Assembly: GCF_029227915.1 (NCBI RefSeq)
Contig: NC_079888.1
Span: 2,489,001-2,553,000 of the forward strand
Direction: 5' to 3'
Source of the DNA: Hydractinia symbiolongicarpus
Taxonomy: Eukaryota > Cnidaria > Hydrozoa > Anthoathecata > Hydractiniidae
Length of the DNA: 64,000 bases
Each line of letters begins with the position of its first letter. Within the stretch, counting starts at the first letter, position 1. The position numbers and the translations under genes were made by a program. Below the pieces are notes generated by a model. It did not search any database. It had not been told where the DNA came from and was given only the letters and a program-made list of their open reading frames with translations. Of this stretch, positions 1 through 10,599 are shown in pieces.

Positions 1-247
1 TGCATGGAGTATGCACCATTCTCTTTGAAGAGTTTAGTAACATAATACTGTTTCTGGAATCTTTATTGTGGTGTGCCCTCAAAACTTCATGAACCCAAGT
101 GAAGAAATATTGGTTGTATAAAAACTTTAACTCTTCTTTTAGACGTATTAAGTTCTCGTAGCACTCCTTTGCCTTCTCTCCAGTTCCAAGGTAAACTCTA
201 TACTTGCTTCCCCTAACAATCTTTGGTGCTTTTGAGGAGCTAGCCAT
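1..247 (-). CDS. 5' exon of unknown protein (partial, runs off window)
   Basis: An open frame starts at ATG 247-245 and stays open to the window edge (82 codons plus one base). The predicted N-terminus begins MASSSKAPKIVRGSK and is basic, followed by a segment with charged helical character (KAKECYENLIRLKEELKF). No domain is recognised. The start is the first ATG after an in-frame TAG in the upstream sequence. Only the first exon or part of it is visible, so function cannot be inferred. It could also be part of a repeat-encoded gene; the clean open frame and plausible start favour a real gene. Confidence 0.5.
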   Translation of the reverse strand, partial: MASSSKAPKIVRGSKYRVYLGTGEKAKECYENLIRLKEELKFLYNQYFFTWVHEVLRAHHNKDSRNSIMLLNSSKRMVHTPC

Positions 248-2288
248 GTTGAAACCCTAGCAGTTTGACATGAGCTATCGCACGCTTCAGTGCTGGCCAA
301 AGCTATCAAAACTACACTTAGCCCTGGGTAATTTTAAAAAAAATGTGGTTTTGCCTTATGATTTTCAAATTTTTGCTGCTGATATCAGCATATTTTGGGC
401 CTCGAGTGCCACACCTCCGTATATATAGGAGTAAATTATCTTTAATTGAGACAAAATGCCATAAACAAAAACATTTTAGTCAGAACATCTAGAACAACAA
501 AAATCACTACACTTAAGGTACCAGAATTACTACATGTTAAATAAAAATTGTTTCGTCATATTGCATGTAACCGATGTATATAGCTAAGTTTAGTTACACA
601 AAACGTGAAAAATACATTATTTGCATACACAAATTGTGAAAAATACATTATTTGCTTAAAAACAGTCCTTAAACTCTTCTTAAATATTATGTAATACTTT
701 TTTAAAAGTTGTTGTGGCTTGTTAATTTAAGCTTAGAATGTCAATTAAAATAAGTTACAGTCACATTCTTAGCAAAGACCACTAAGATTAGCTTACATGT
801 AAAAAGCAACATAAAACTGAAGCTAACATAAGGTAGCTAATAGCTGGTCACTTAAATATAAACTGGAGACTTAGCTAGGTATAAAGAACATGGCTACATA
901 TTTATAAATTCCTAGCTACCTAGCTAGTTGTTGTTGGTGTGGTTGATGCTAGCTAACAAACATGTCTCGCATCAATAATATCATCAAAACTTTAAAAAAC
1001 ATAAACAAACCTTACAGAAACCTTTCTATACTTCATTTATATACCATGCCCCTTTTTAAATGCTTTTGTAAAGATTTATTTTGAAGGCAAGAGAAGACAA
1101 ATGCTTAAAAAGGACAGCCATCTTTTTTGCAAACACAATTTCCGTTACTTTGTGCTTGAACTTCATTTAACAAACCACACAAAACTCGCGGCTTTTCACG
1201 ACAAAGAAGACATATTTTTTTCGGCAACATCAAAAATTTTTTTCGGCAACATCAAAGGAAAATGACGATATCAACTTTGCCTGTCACAGAGACACGGAAC
1301 TGGCGTATTATTATATAGATGAGACATTTACATATGAGACCTTTAAATTATAGCCCCCTTCTCATAGATGATGATGTGACAAAACAGCTAGCTGTAATGA
1401 TATTTTTTGTCTAATGACAGCTGGTTCTACTATAGTTAGAGGTTGCAACCTTCTAGAGATTTTTCAAAAAAGCAAAATCCCCCTTTTTGCAAGGATTTCC
1501 TAAAAACATTGACCGTAAAAGGCAGAAAAATACAACAGCGACAGAACACAACACTAAACAATAAATATTAAAGCAATTCAAAATGAATTGAATAGGTACA
1601 AATGAGATAAATAAAACTTATCATAACGTGAATATCCTTAAACGGATTAGTAGAAATGAAAATTGAACAATTTATTAGTAGAGCTGTCCTACATTAGAAA
1701 AGTAATGAGTTGTAGCATCATTGACGCAGAAGTAGGGCTAGGAAAATACAGTGCGCTTACAATACATTGCAAATAAATTACAAAGTAATTGGGCGAATGA
1801 AAAAGCTATTTTTGATTGTGAATTCTTTTCTCTCAAAGTTTCTTTATTTTATTCTCCGCACAATTCTGATAACTTAGCGCTCTTTTGGCTAATCATGGCA
1901 GTAAGAATGTACAAACACACGGGACAACAAGTCCTGAAAATTAGCGTAGACATTGATACTAAGTAAAAGTTACAGGAAAAAGTTTATCAAATTTTTTTTC
2001 TATTTTATACCCCCTTTTAACCTCATTCTAGGAATAATAGACACCCCTTTTAACCTCATTCTAGGAATAATAGACACCCTCTCAGAGGTCTCTTCAAGTA
2101 ATGGAAGACGGCTGTGACTGTTTATATGAAATTAGTTATACTCCAAAAAAATTTCCTTGCAACTTGCGAAATGCTTTACAACTTGTTTTTTAATTTCTAG
2201 TTGGACATTTTCCATTTTTTTTATAAATTTTTTTGACTGTTGTTGCACATGCTTATATTTTTAAACGCTTTGTTTTAGTGGTTCTAAA
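248..2288. other. intergenic, no gene seen
   Basis: AT-rich non-coding sequence upstream of the gene at 1-247. It contains TAGCTAGC-type tracts around 840-960 and a 33-bp direct duplication at 2011-2076. I see no supported coding region. Confidence 0.6.
2011..2076. repeat. 33-bp tandem duplication
   Basis: Two adjacent identical units, 2011-2043 and 2044-2076, each starting CCCCTTTTAACCTCATTCTA. This is a simple local duplication in non-coding sequence. Confidence 0.9.
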
Positions 2289-2500
2289 CATAGAATAATG
2301 CAAATTGTGAGCAACCTCAATCGCATTGCATTTTTTTATCTTTCTGCCATCCCGTTATAAAAGAGACAAAGAACCTTGGGTCGAGGTTGAAATGTGAGTT
2401 TTGAAAATTCAAATAACTGTGTTGTATGTTTTTGATTGGTATTCCTTACATCGGTTGAATGAGAGATTCGGTGGATGCTCCCACGGGCATTCAGCTAGTC
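2289..2500. repeat. dispersed repeat, copy 1 (sister at 55551-55755)
   Basis: About 210 bp that align along their whole length with 55551-55755: both begin ATAGAATAATGCA, contain AGCAACCTCAATC and GGTCGAGGTTG in inverted arrangement, then TACTGTGTTGTATG-like text (here AACTGTGTTGTATGTTTTTG), an AGAGATTC block, and end in CTAGTC. The CAACCTC/GAGGTTG pair looks like the ends of a short inverted-repeat element. It is non-coding. The same end motif (CCACGGG...CTAGTC) also occurs near 39250-39270. Confidence 0.75.
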
Positions 2501-3293
2501 TTGTAATACTTTTCCGAAGTACTTGAATGCCGCAGTGTTTCAAACGTTTTGCTACACGATTTTGTCTAAACAGTTATGAGTCGAAGTCCACACGTTATGC
2601 GATAGAAAGAAAACAACGACCCCTGCGGTCTGAAAGATTTTGAAATTTCAAGTAGACCTTGAAGACGGAGATTGATTGGGTGAACAAATCACAAATATCA
2701 CAATTCCCAAATATTTTTGTAACTAACCCGCAATGATAAAATACAACTTAGTAAATAAAAAAGTATTCCAAAATAACAGTTAAAACTGTAACTAGATGAA
2801 AAAGGTTTACAATACAGCAAGCTGCACTGAAGTATCTTGTCTACAGGGACGGTGGATGTAAATAAAATTGGGATTAGGCTCCCAGAAGAAGGTGCTGAAT
2901 ACACTTTCTTGCTTATTACAAGCATGAGTACTGTCCAACTTGGACCTATAACTATTCACTGAGAAAATCTTAAAGAGAAAAAACAATCCTTCAATCACAA
3001 ACAATACGACACAAGACAGATCTAACAACATAAACGGACTGGTTACAGAACAAACACAAATGGAAAAAATGTATATGTCAAAAATATATAATATAAAAAA
3101 AGAATTATATAAAACCCTCCTGTGCGCCAGAACTTGTGACTCTGGCTGTAGCTTTCCACATGTGTTACAGGGCCCCAACACTCAGCCTTACACAGGAGGT
3201 TGTCATGACAGGACCAGCCTGTACATATTTTGACTAAGGACAGCAGGGTTGTCAAGCCTGAAGACCAAGTTAGTAAACTTGGGCACCTTACTG

Positions 3294-3356
3294 AACTGGG
3301 GTAAAAAGTGGGGTCGTTACACCCAAAGACAAGCTGAAAGCAAACCCCCTTGCTAA
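3294..3356 (-). other. conserved 3' UTR hairpin motif of the LINE
   Basis: On the minus strand this reads GCAAGGGGGTTTG, then TTGTCTTTGGG, then a hairpin GGGT-GTAACG-ACCC (plus 3311-3324), then ACCCCAGTTCAG. The same order of blocks occurs three times in tandem downstream of the USP at 10600-10855, where the stem is GGAG/CTCC with loop core GTGACG. Stem bases change while pairing is kept. Confidence 0.65.
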
Positions 3357-3547
3357 GCTTCTTTTAAGTTACCAGAGAAGAGTGAGCTGAACTCTTTACC
3401 CTCTGGGTATTGACGGCAAACTGGTTCGAATGAACTAGCTGGGGTAATATAAAACCGCTCGGATTTACATTTTCCTCCCCCATGACCCTGGAAGTACAGG
3501 TTTTATAAACGTAATGATAAATGTATAAGAAAGAAAGAAAAAGCGGA

Positions 3548-4405
3548 TCAACAGCGAACGTAACAAAGAATATAACATGAATTGTTGTTGAGAATAGGTG
3601 GAGAGCATTTGCAAACCGCTCTATCATTGCAGTGGTACCAAGAATTTGTGGCAGGATCCTTAACATAAGCCCAATAATGACCTGCGGTTAATGTACCGGA
3701 GTGATTAATTGTTGCTAACAATGAGTAGTTCTGATTAAACATTGTGTCCGTATCACTGACGAGAGGTAGTTGCAGGAGAGAGTCACGTAAAGAAACACAT
3801 TCAACAACTCTGTTGTCTTTTACCAGATGTTCACCATGTTTTAAAAACCTTTTAAGATGCAGGAATACGATTTCACTACTCCTGCTGATTTGCGTTTCTC
3901 TAGTACTCTCTCTATGTGCAAAGCATTGCGGACAAAACCACTTGTTTCCATCAGTTAGAATTTCCGGTTCTAAAAATTTGCTGACACAAGATTGGATTTT
4001 AGATGTCATTGGCAGTGTTAAAATGTCCTGCATTTCGACATTTACCGAGGTGCACAGGCAGGTGTTACAGCTTACGGACATTGAGATTTCAGTTGAGATT
4101 TTATCTGCAGCAATCGGGGAAAATCCCTTAAGGGCGTCCAAAACCACAAACAAAATCTCTGCTACATCTTGCTGAGTATTAAATTGGAAGTCCAGTTTCC
4201 CATCAGAGTGCATTTGACGTTCAAGGGCCCAGAGAAAATTCGAAGGGTCAACAGGTGACAATGATTGCTTCAGCTTCGCCATGTTAAGCGAAATAGACCT
4301 CGCAATAGGTGATAAATGAAACGATTCTGACCCACTCTGGCACCAGAGTGTTGGAATGGTACTTAATACTTGCAAAATGGCGTTGGCGTAACAAGTTTGC
4401 CTTTG
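3548..4405 (-). pseudogene. USP (C19) deubiquitinase domain of the LINE polyprotein, copy A
   Basis: This is the C-terminal third of the LINE polyprotein, continuing in another frame after the one-base deletion. The Cys box (GxTCYA) lies across 4376-4405. Further on are QQDVAEIL, a zinc-ribbon pair CNTC and CPQC, LHLKRFLKHG, and the His box NHSGTLTAGHYWAYVKD followed by WYHCNDRAV. These match the catalytic Cys, His and Asn/Asp arrangement of ubiquitin-specific proteases. Length (about 285 residues) suits a minimal USP domain. Apart from the frameshift the catalytic residues are kept, which argues that the domain was under selection until recently. It might protect element proteins from ubiquitin-dependent degradation; that role is inference. 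Confidence 0.8.
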
Positions 4406-7299
4406 TTTAAAAAACCGATGTTTTTATAGACACTAATTGGTTGAGTGTCATTTTTATTTTGGCTAACCTTTTTAGATGGCCCCTTTCGGCGAGATGAAAC
4501 ACCCTTGGTCTCCACAATGGGCAAAGCCTGCTTGGATTTGGGTAATTGCATTAAGGAGTCAGTTGACCAAACATTGGATTCACGTGCCAGCCAGATACAA
4601 AAAGAAGACCTCATACTGATTTTACCGAGATCATTTGCAGTGGAATAAGCAAGTTTGTTGGTGAAACCCATTCTTTTTAAACAGGCAGTGGTGGTTCTTG
4701 CACAATATCCTCTTGCTCCTACTTCCACTGCGAAGAAATCAACTTGCCAGCCATTAACCATAATCACATTCATTAAACAGGAATATTTGGCAACTTTTGT
4801 GGAGTGCCAAGCATTCATGTTTTCCTCACATGGGCAAGTGAGTTCTACAATAATAACGCGCTTAAGGTCATTTGAATATAACACAAGGTCCGGTTTAAGC
4901 TCAGAAATGGCAATATGGCTAGGAAACACATAGTTCGAGTGTGTGTCAGCAACAATCTTCCAATCTTTGGTAAGGTGCAGTATACCTGACACTTTAGATT
5001 TTGTATGTGCCTTTGACCCGGCTCTCAGAAAGGTTATTTTTTGACAATTTTTAGGAGGTTCAGAAGGAAGCTCAAAAATGAACTTTTTCAAGGTTTCTAC
5101 CAAATGGGTAAGTACAGAATCGTGTCTAAAGGTATATCTACCCTGGGAAAGAGCAGTTTTACAAGCACCAAGAATGTGAGCAGAAGTGCAAATTTCTTTG
5201 TGACATAGGAAACATGATGGTTCTGTATTTATTTTCCACCTCCTTAGGTTACTTGGTGATGGCAGAACATCGTAAGTGGATTGCAGGCAGAAAGATAAGA
5301 GATTAGGAGGAGTTGCTAGGATGTTCTTCCATGAAAGATCAAACTTTACGTAGTTCTCCCATCTTGTCCATTGGCCCTGCACCTGAAGTTGCAGTGCCTT
5401 AGATAGATAGCTTTCCTCGTCAATCTCAGCCGATGTTTTTGCGATTAACTTTCTGTACTTGTGAGTGGTTTTTGGTGGTATTACTTCCACTTTACAAATG
5501 CCAAGACCGGTTCGTCCACGCTGTACAGGACCCCTTATGGTCTTGTACTTTAATTCACCCTCAGCTATGTTAACTGCATCGCTCACCTTCCAAGAACCTG
5601 CCTTTAAAGATGGATCGAGTGTTGACAGAATCGGATCTTTGGAGTGACGCAAAAGTAGGTGGCCGCTAATCTTTGCGGATTTTAAAATAGAAGTGAGGCT
5701 CTTAATGGGCAGAGGGCAAGGAGAGGAGTCAGCATATAGGGAAATGTTTGTGATGGAACTGTGTAAGTTCAGCCATTTTCGTATGAACACTGAAACCTTT
5801 TGCTCTAGGCGCCCAGCAACAGACATCGAGACCTCGTATATTAACAGTGGCCACTGAATTCGCGGGATCAAAAGATGTTGCAAGATCCAAAGTTTTTGCG
5901 CTCCAGTGTATAAGGACTTATTAATGACACCAAGCCCTTCTATCAGCTTTTCCTCCAATTCGTTGATGGACTTCCTGTCTGAGATAGAACAATCAATAAT
6001 CCGGCCTAAAAATCGCACTGGCGAGGCATGAATAGATGGGATATACTGTGAGAAATCAATGTCGTTTTCAGGGCTACTTACACTAAAAGGGGTGCTATTG
6101 ATAGATCTTCCCTTGATGATCACAAAACTACGGGATTTTTCAGCGCGAAATGTCATATTGGCCCAACTTAGAGCTGTGGTGCACCTGTTAAGGAGTACTT
6201 GTGTTCCAGCAACAGAAGAAGACATGATGTTTATGTCGTCCATAAAAGCCCTTATTAAAGGTAAGGATACTCTGTTAGAGGTGATGTAGCATGACACAGA
6301 TGTTGCCAGCGTATACTCCAAAATAACATTTATGCCTGATAAAAACAAGACGATAGACAGGGTGCAGCCAGCGAAGATGCCCCTGAAGTGCTGGTGCCAA
6401 TTGCTTGGAGCAGATTTAGAGAATGATTTGCTGTACAGCCCAGAATAGTAACCCTTTACAATGGCAATCCAACTAGGAGATATACCATACCTTTCCAAAG
6501 CAAAAAAGATTAATCTGTGCGGTATTGAGGGATACGCACTTGCGATATCCAACCAAATGGTGGCAAGATCAGTTCTTGCAGAGCGTGCATCTTTTAAAGC
6601 TGCCCAGATTGACGACATGTGTTCCCAACAGTCAGGAACATTCGCCATGCACCCCTTTTGAACAGACGTGTTAATAAACTTATTGTTATGGATGACATGT
6701 GTTTCTAGTCGCCTTGAAAAAATACTAAAAAATAATTTTCCTTCGACATTTAGGAGGGCTATAGGTCGAAAATCTTTTAGGTTAGATGGTACAGGAGTTT
6801 TGGATTTGGGAATGTAAATTTCTTTGGCATGACGCCATTGAAGAGGCACAACACAATTTTTTAAACAACACTTAAATACATTAAACAAGAAGGATGAAAT
6901 TTTCGTACATTTTTTGTACACTTTGTAAGATATGCCATTTAGCCCAGGAGCTGAGGCGTTCCTACGCGTATATAAAACACTTGCGAAATCAGAAAATTTG
7001 AAAGATGTGGCTGAGAAAGCTTTCTTGATCTGCGGAGGTGGTGGAAGACCTGGAAGAAGGGGAAGAGAAGAGTCGTGAAAATTATCAGATAAGCTAGATA
7101 ATTTATGGTTGTCCAGAACAGACTGTTCAACACAAAGACGAATATCTGATTTAGGGTTAAGCAGGTCCTTTCCTGCTTTGTAGGGATCATTCCTAAAAAC
7201 CTTTTGGGCGTTCTTAAAGCTCCACTTTCTTCTTCTTCGTTTCTCACCTCGACGCATCACCCTTATTTTTATTCGAACTTGTTGCAACAGTTCTTGCAA
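4363..7299 (-). CDS. RT plus restriction-like endonuclease polyprotein, 5'-truncated and frameshifted before USP domain
   Basis: A 978-residue open frame. RT motifs: FRPIALLNVEGKLFF (about 177-191), motif A WLDIASAYPSIPH (249-261), motif B AGCTLS (310-315) and the catalytic FMDD (352-355). A zinc knuckle follows with C696, C699, H708 and C713, then the endonuclease with P803-D804 and E819-x-T821. These are the hallmarks of LINEs that cut target DNA with a restriction-like enzyme. The last residues (near 965) enter the first USP box NIG-LNKGN-TC, but a one-base deletion at about 4391-4402 throws the frame off, as comparison with 11312-11971 shows. The listed start is a non-ATG codon; the true N-terminus is missing. 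It acts in element retrotransposition; this copy is probably dead or lacks the protease. Confidence 0.85.
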   Translation of the reverse strand: MQELLQQVRIKIRVMRRGEKRRRRKWSFKNAQKVFRNDPYKAGKDLLNPKSDIRLCVEQSVLDNHKLSSLSDNFHDSSLPLLPGLPPPPQIKKAFSATSFKFSDFASVLYTRRNASAPGLNGISYKVYKKCTKISSFLFNVFKCCLKNCVVPLQWRHAKEIYIPKSKTPVPSNLKDFRPIALLNVEGKLFFSIFSRRLETHVIHNNKFINTSVQKGCMANVPDCWEHMSSIWAALKDARSARTDLATIWLDIASAYPSIPHRLIFFALERYGISPSWIAIVKGYYSGLYSKSFSKSAPSNWHQHFRGIFAGCTLSIVLFLSGINVILEYTLATSVSCYITSNRVSLPLIRAFMDDINIMSSSVAGTQVLLNRCTTALSWANMTFRAEKSRSFVIIKGRSINSTPFSVSSPENDIDFSQYIPSIHASPVRFLGRIIDCSISDRKSINELEEKLIEGLGVINKSLYTGAQKLWILQHLLIPRIQWPLLIYEVSMSVAGRLEQKVSVFIRKWLNLHSSITNISLYADSSPCPLPIKSLTSILKSAKISGHLLLRHSKDPILSTLDPSLKAGSWKVSDAVNIAEGELKYKTIRGPVQRGRTGLGICKVEVIPPKTTHKYRKLIAKTSAEIDEESYLSKALQLQVQGQWTRWENYVKFDLSWKNILATPPNLLSFCLQSTYDVLPSPSNLRRWKINTEPSCFLCHKEICTSAHILGACKTALSQGRYTFRHDSVLTHLVETLKKFIFELPSEPPKNCQKITFLRAGSKAHTKSKVSGILHLTKDWKIVADTHSNYVFPSHIAISELKPDLVLYSNDLKRVIIVELTCPCEENMNAWHSTKVAKYSCLMNVIMVNGWQVDFFAVEVGARGYCARTTTACLKRMGFTNKLAYSTANDLGKISMRSSFCIWLARESNVWSTDSLMQLPKSKQALPIVETKGVSSRRKGPSKKVSQNKNDTQPISVYKNIGFLNKGKLVTPTPFCKY

Positions 7300-7440
7300 G
7301 GCAGTTAGTTCCTCCTAATTCTGGAATCCCAGAATACAAATCTTGTTTTGTAGAAACTTGACGATTCGAATATAATAACTTCTGAATAAGCTCAATTTGA
7401 ATAATGAGGTAGTTCATTGTTAATTAATTCAGCAATTGGA

Positions 7441-7515
7441 GGGTCGCTATAGAAGTTCATATCCCTTAAAACAAGCCTCCGTCAGAAGTTTATATCCCTA
7501 AAAACAAGCCTCCAA
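7441..7515. repeat. short direct duplication
   Basis: Two near-identical blocks: GAAGTTCATATCCCTTAAAA and GAAGTTTATATCCCTAAAAA, each followed by CAAGCCTCC. They lie between the 5' end of LINE copy A and the decayed plus-strand copy. Confidence 0.75.
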
Positions 7516-7529
7516 CTCCTTCATCCATT

Positions 7530-8141
7530 TAAGACTTTCGGCCAATAGCTCTCCTCAATGTGGAAGGAAAACTTTTTTTTCAATCTTTTGTCAAAGCGCC
7601 TAGAAAACCACATCATTCAGAAAAACCACTTTATTAACAAATCCATTCAAAAATGTGTATGGGAAAAGTCTCTGGATGCTGGGAGCATATGTCAAACTCA
7701 TAGTTAATTCTTCCCATAGAGGCATTTACAAAGTGTGGTTTTTGCATCATCTTCTAATTAACCAAATCCAATGCCCTTTTTTAATTTACGAAGTTCCAAT
7801 TTATCGTATTGTTTCACTAGAACAATAGTTCCATCACTCTATTTCTAACATAAGTTTGTATTCTGCATCATCGCCATGCCCTGTACCTCTGTACTACCTC
7901 TGTACTAAAGTCTGCTTAGATCAGTGATCATCTTCTGTGAGATTCGGCTAATCCTCTAGTCAAAAACCTTTCTGAGAGTCGGGTCAAAGGCACATACAAA
8001 ATCTAAAGTGTCAGGTATACTGCACCTGACCAAAGATTGGAAGATCGCTGTTGACACACACTCGAACTATGTGTTTCCTAGCCATATTGCTATATTCTGA
8101 GCTTAAACCAGACCTTGTGCTATATTCAAATGACCTTAAAG
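7530..8141 (+). pseudogene. decayed LINE copy C, RT and endonuclease part
   Basis: Plus-strand relic of the same LINE family as copy A. It includes FRPIALLNVEGKLFF (about 7538 onward, with frameshifts), then KNHFINKSIQK, a block matching LLIPRIQWPLLIYEV near 7733-7890, and at 7962-8120 a long match to copy A (KVSGILHLTKDWKI, THSNYVFPSHIA). The RT core with FMDD is deleted, and so is the knuckle region. A one-base insertion near 8093 breaks the endonuclease frame at the PDLVL motif. The element resumes at 11309, after a 3.2-kb block of other sequence. Confidence 0.8.
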
Positions 8142-8476
8142 CTTACCTCCCACTTCAAAAAAAGTTCATCCTATTCTGTTTATACTATGTTGAGAATTTG
8201 TAATTTAATGTTTATTAAGTAAAATTCAAAATAATAAAGCAAATATAAAGCAACATTTACTTGTGTTTACAGCATGCTTCCTCTTCAAAAGCCGCCATTA
8301 TGTGTTAAAGTTTTTTTCGGATTAAACTCGGTTTGGACGTCATCTCCCGGACGGCAAAACAGACCCCCTGTAACTGTTGCTGAAATGCGCTTTAGAACAA
8401 TCATCATTAAACGGTAACTTGGAAAAAAGAAGAGTAAATTATTTTAACGTAGTATAATTATATTAATAATTTAAAA

Positions 8477-8699
8477 ATGTCTTCTTGTGCTATATCTTTT
8501 TGCTACAACAACGATAGAAGCAGCGCTGGAAAGCATTCCTTTTTCAGTCTTCCAAAAGACAAGAAACAAAGAGCTGCGCGGATCAAACTCATTAACAGAG
8601 CCGATACTCTTCCAAAACGCGTTTTAATATGCGATGAACACTTTTCACCAGAATGTTTTGATCAACGCTTTGAATTAAAAAGAAAACTTTTGAAGCCAG
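8477..8699 (+). CDS. THAP-type zinc finger exon
   Basis: Starts at ATG 8477. The predicted peptide has the THAP C2CH pattern: C4, C9 (C-x4-C), then C52-x2-H55 in the motif ICDEHFSPECF, with the conserved Pro (LP, residue 26) and KLLKPG near the end. The conserved tryptophan seen in most THAP domains is replaced (I36). A plausible splice donor (CCAG|GTTTGT) lies at 8699/8700; without splicing the frame stops at 8714-8716. THAP domains bind DNA and are frequent in transposase-derived proteins. It lies inside the 3.2-kb block that splits LINE copy C, upstream of a USP pseudogene. Confidence 0.65.
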
Positions 8700-8781
8700 G
8701 TTTGTGCCTTTTATGAAAACGAGTTTATACTTTAAAGCTTTAGATCATTTATACTACGTTATTCATGGTAGGGGAGAAAAG

Positions 8782-8887
8782 GATGATTCAACGCAAGTTG
8801 TTACCCGGGGCTTTGCCTTCCATATTCCCGTATAAATCACCTGCCAATGTGGAAAGACCAGGAGCCGTAAAGCGTTATCGTCTTAGG
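8782..8887 (+). CDS. possible second exon of the THAP gene
   Basis: After a possible acceptor (GAAAAG|G) the frame reads RKLLPGALPSIFPYKSP and then RPGAVKRYRLR, ending at a donor (CTTAGG|GTAATT). The phrase LPGALPSIF is typical of the end of THAP domains (AVPTIF). It overlaps in content with the end of the preceding exon (KLLKPG), and the splice phases do not match simply. It may therefore be a second THAP remnant rather than the next exon. A further open stretch at about 8972-9058 (IQEHKPSVRPLAYCKE) could be another exon; I cannot support it. Confidence 0.35.
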
Positions 8888-9521
8888 GTAATTTCGTATT
8901 ATTCTAGTCCTTTTTAATTGCTTTATCATATATTCAACCCCTACCCCAATACAGGTAGTTGTAAAATAATTAATATACAAGAACATAAACCATCAGTTCG
9001 ACCCTTGGCATATTGCAAAGAGCATATTGAAAAAATTGGTTCAATGTTCAAAGAAAAAAGGTTGGTATCTTTTAAATAAACGTATTACTAATAAAAGATA
9101 CAGTTATATAAAAATTCACGCACATATTTCAGGTTATGAACAGCTAGGTAGTAAATTTTTATTGTATTTTTAGTCAAAATCTTCTTCATTCAAGCCCCAA
9201 GTCATCACTACTTCGTTTACAGCTTCGCCTTCCTTATACCCTATATAAATTCTGTCTTTTCTGAATTTTATTGACTACGCAACTTGGAATTACATGGCGT
9301 ACACCTTTTTCAGTGCGGTGGTGAACCCACCACGTAAATTGTCAATAGCTTGCTTATCTGTATGATCTAATAATTAAATAATTTGTCATATCATTTGTAA
9401 ATTTTTATTTTTAGTTGTTTTTACTTTTGTAATTAGTTACCTATTTGGAACATTCGCCCTAGGCGGAAGATAACTAGCGTGTGTATCATGCATACCAACT
9501 AGCGCTGTCCAAAGTACTTCT

Positions 9522-10579
9522 TTGAACAACATAATACCTCTGAAATGTTCGTGGTTTGTTATGCATCTAAAATCTTCCGCAAGTCACACAAAATCTTGTA
9601 AAATCAAAAAACCCGAAAAACTTGCTACAAGGTCTTTCAAAACAACAGTCGCATTGCCATCTAACCCTGATTTTAGGAATAGCAGTCTAAAAAACTTGGG
9701 AAACACATGTTATACAAACTCAATCTTACAATGTTTTTATAACCTTCCAAAAGTTAAAGAAGCCATTTCTGTCAGCAAAACAACCTCAAAGTTAGGCGAA
9801 GCATTTCTGTCAGCAAAACAACCTCAAAGTTAGGCGAAGCATTTGTAGGTGTTCTTCAAAGTTTGGCTATTTTTAGAAGTCCAGTTGATCCCTCCCATTT
9901 TTTGTGTGCTATGAAACATATCTGAGCTGCGAAGGGAAATGCATTTAATATCTTTGCTCAGCACGACGTCCCCGAGATTCTTGAATATCTCCTACCTGGT
10001 TTGTCATTAGACTTTCCATTTCTTGGAAGTCTTTTTAGTCCTGGCATCAAGACATCAACCACTTGCAATTCATGTCATATTACCAGCTCCTCAGAAGTTA
10101 TAGCACCATGCATCCAACTTTCTCTGCACCCTACGTTACAATCTTCCTTAGCTAATTTCTTTGAAAGCGAGGAGTTGTCAGGTAACAATGCCTACTTCTG
10201 CCATGTTTGCAACGCTCATCAACCTGCTATAGTTGAAAAAGAGGTAGTGTCGTGCGGTTCCCATCTCATTCTACAGCTAAAACGTTTTGCCAGTGCCAAC
10301 GGCCTTGTGTCAAAAATTGCCTCTCGTATTACTGCTTACCCTCGTACCCTTTCCATACCTTTTACCGTAGATGGAGAAGTGAAATTTCGTAAAAATTTTA
10401 AATTAAGGGCTATTATCAACCATTGTGGAAACTTAAATAATGGTTACTACACAACCATAGCCTTCGACCAAATGGTACACAGGTGGATACATCGCAACGA
10501 TAGAGCAGTAATTTTCTGTGATGACCGCCTTATTAACAGTCACGAATCATATGTTTTCTTTTTAGAGGAGCTGAGATAA
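9522..10579 (+). pseudogene. diverged USP domain, copy D, broken
   Basis: Full-length USP-type domain related to copy A but clearly diverged. It has the Cys box LKNLGNTCYTNSILQCF (about 9688-9738), QHDVPEIL, CNSC and CHVC zinc pairs, LQLKRFA, and a final INHCGNLNNGYYTT...WIHRNDRAV block. Breaks: a 38-bp tandem duplication at 9765-9840 shifts the frame, and an in-frame TGA follows near 9922. The catalytic His position reads NGYY instead of GHY, so the enzyme would be inactive even if read through. The upstream part (from 9522, non-ATG start) is a basic linker with no RT match. It may belong to another LINE subfamily or to the THAP gene. Confidence 0.75.
9765..9840 (+). repeat. 38-bp tandem duplication within USP copy D
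   Basis: Two identical units, each beginning ATTTCTGTCAGCAAAACAAC and ending GGCGAAGC. As 38 is not a multiple of three, the duplication causes a frameshift. Confidence 0.95.
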
Positions 10580-10599
10580 GAATATTTTAACCGGAATGA

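Larger units (their letters stand above)
2800..7320 (-). mobile_element. non-LTR retrotransposon with RT, REL endonuclease and USP domain (copy A)
   Basis: A roughly 4.5-kb minus-strand LINE. In order it carries a reverse transcriptase, a CCHC knuckle, a PD...ExT restriction-like endonuclease, a USP protease and a 3' UTR that includes a hairpin also present in a second copy (10600-10855). The 5' end appears truncated: the frame is preceded by a stop near 7310 and no N-terminal zinc fingers are visible. The 3' boundary is approximate; I see no clear poly(A) or target duplication. The RT and C-terminal knuckle plus endonuclease arrangement is that of the R2/NeSL/Hero-type LINEs; the USP domain is an unusual addition. 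Confidence 0.8.

Noticed and set aside
3744-4175. 143-codon open frame on the plus strand
   Set aside because: Lies antisense to the USP domain of LINE copy A and has no family features of its own.
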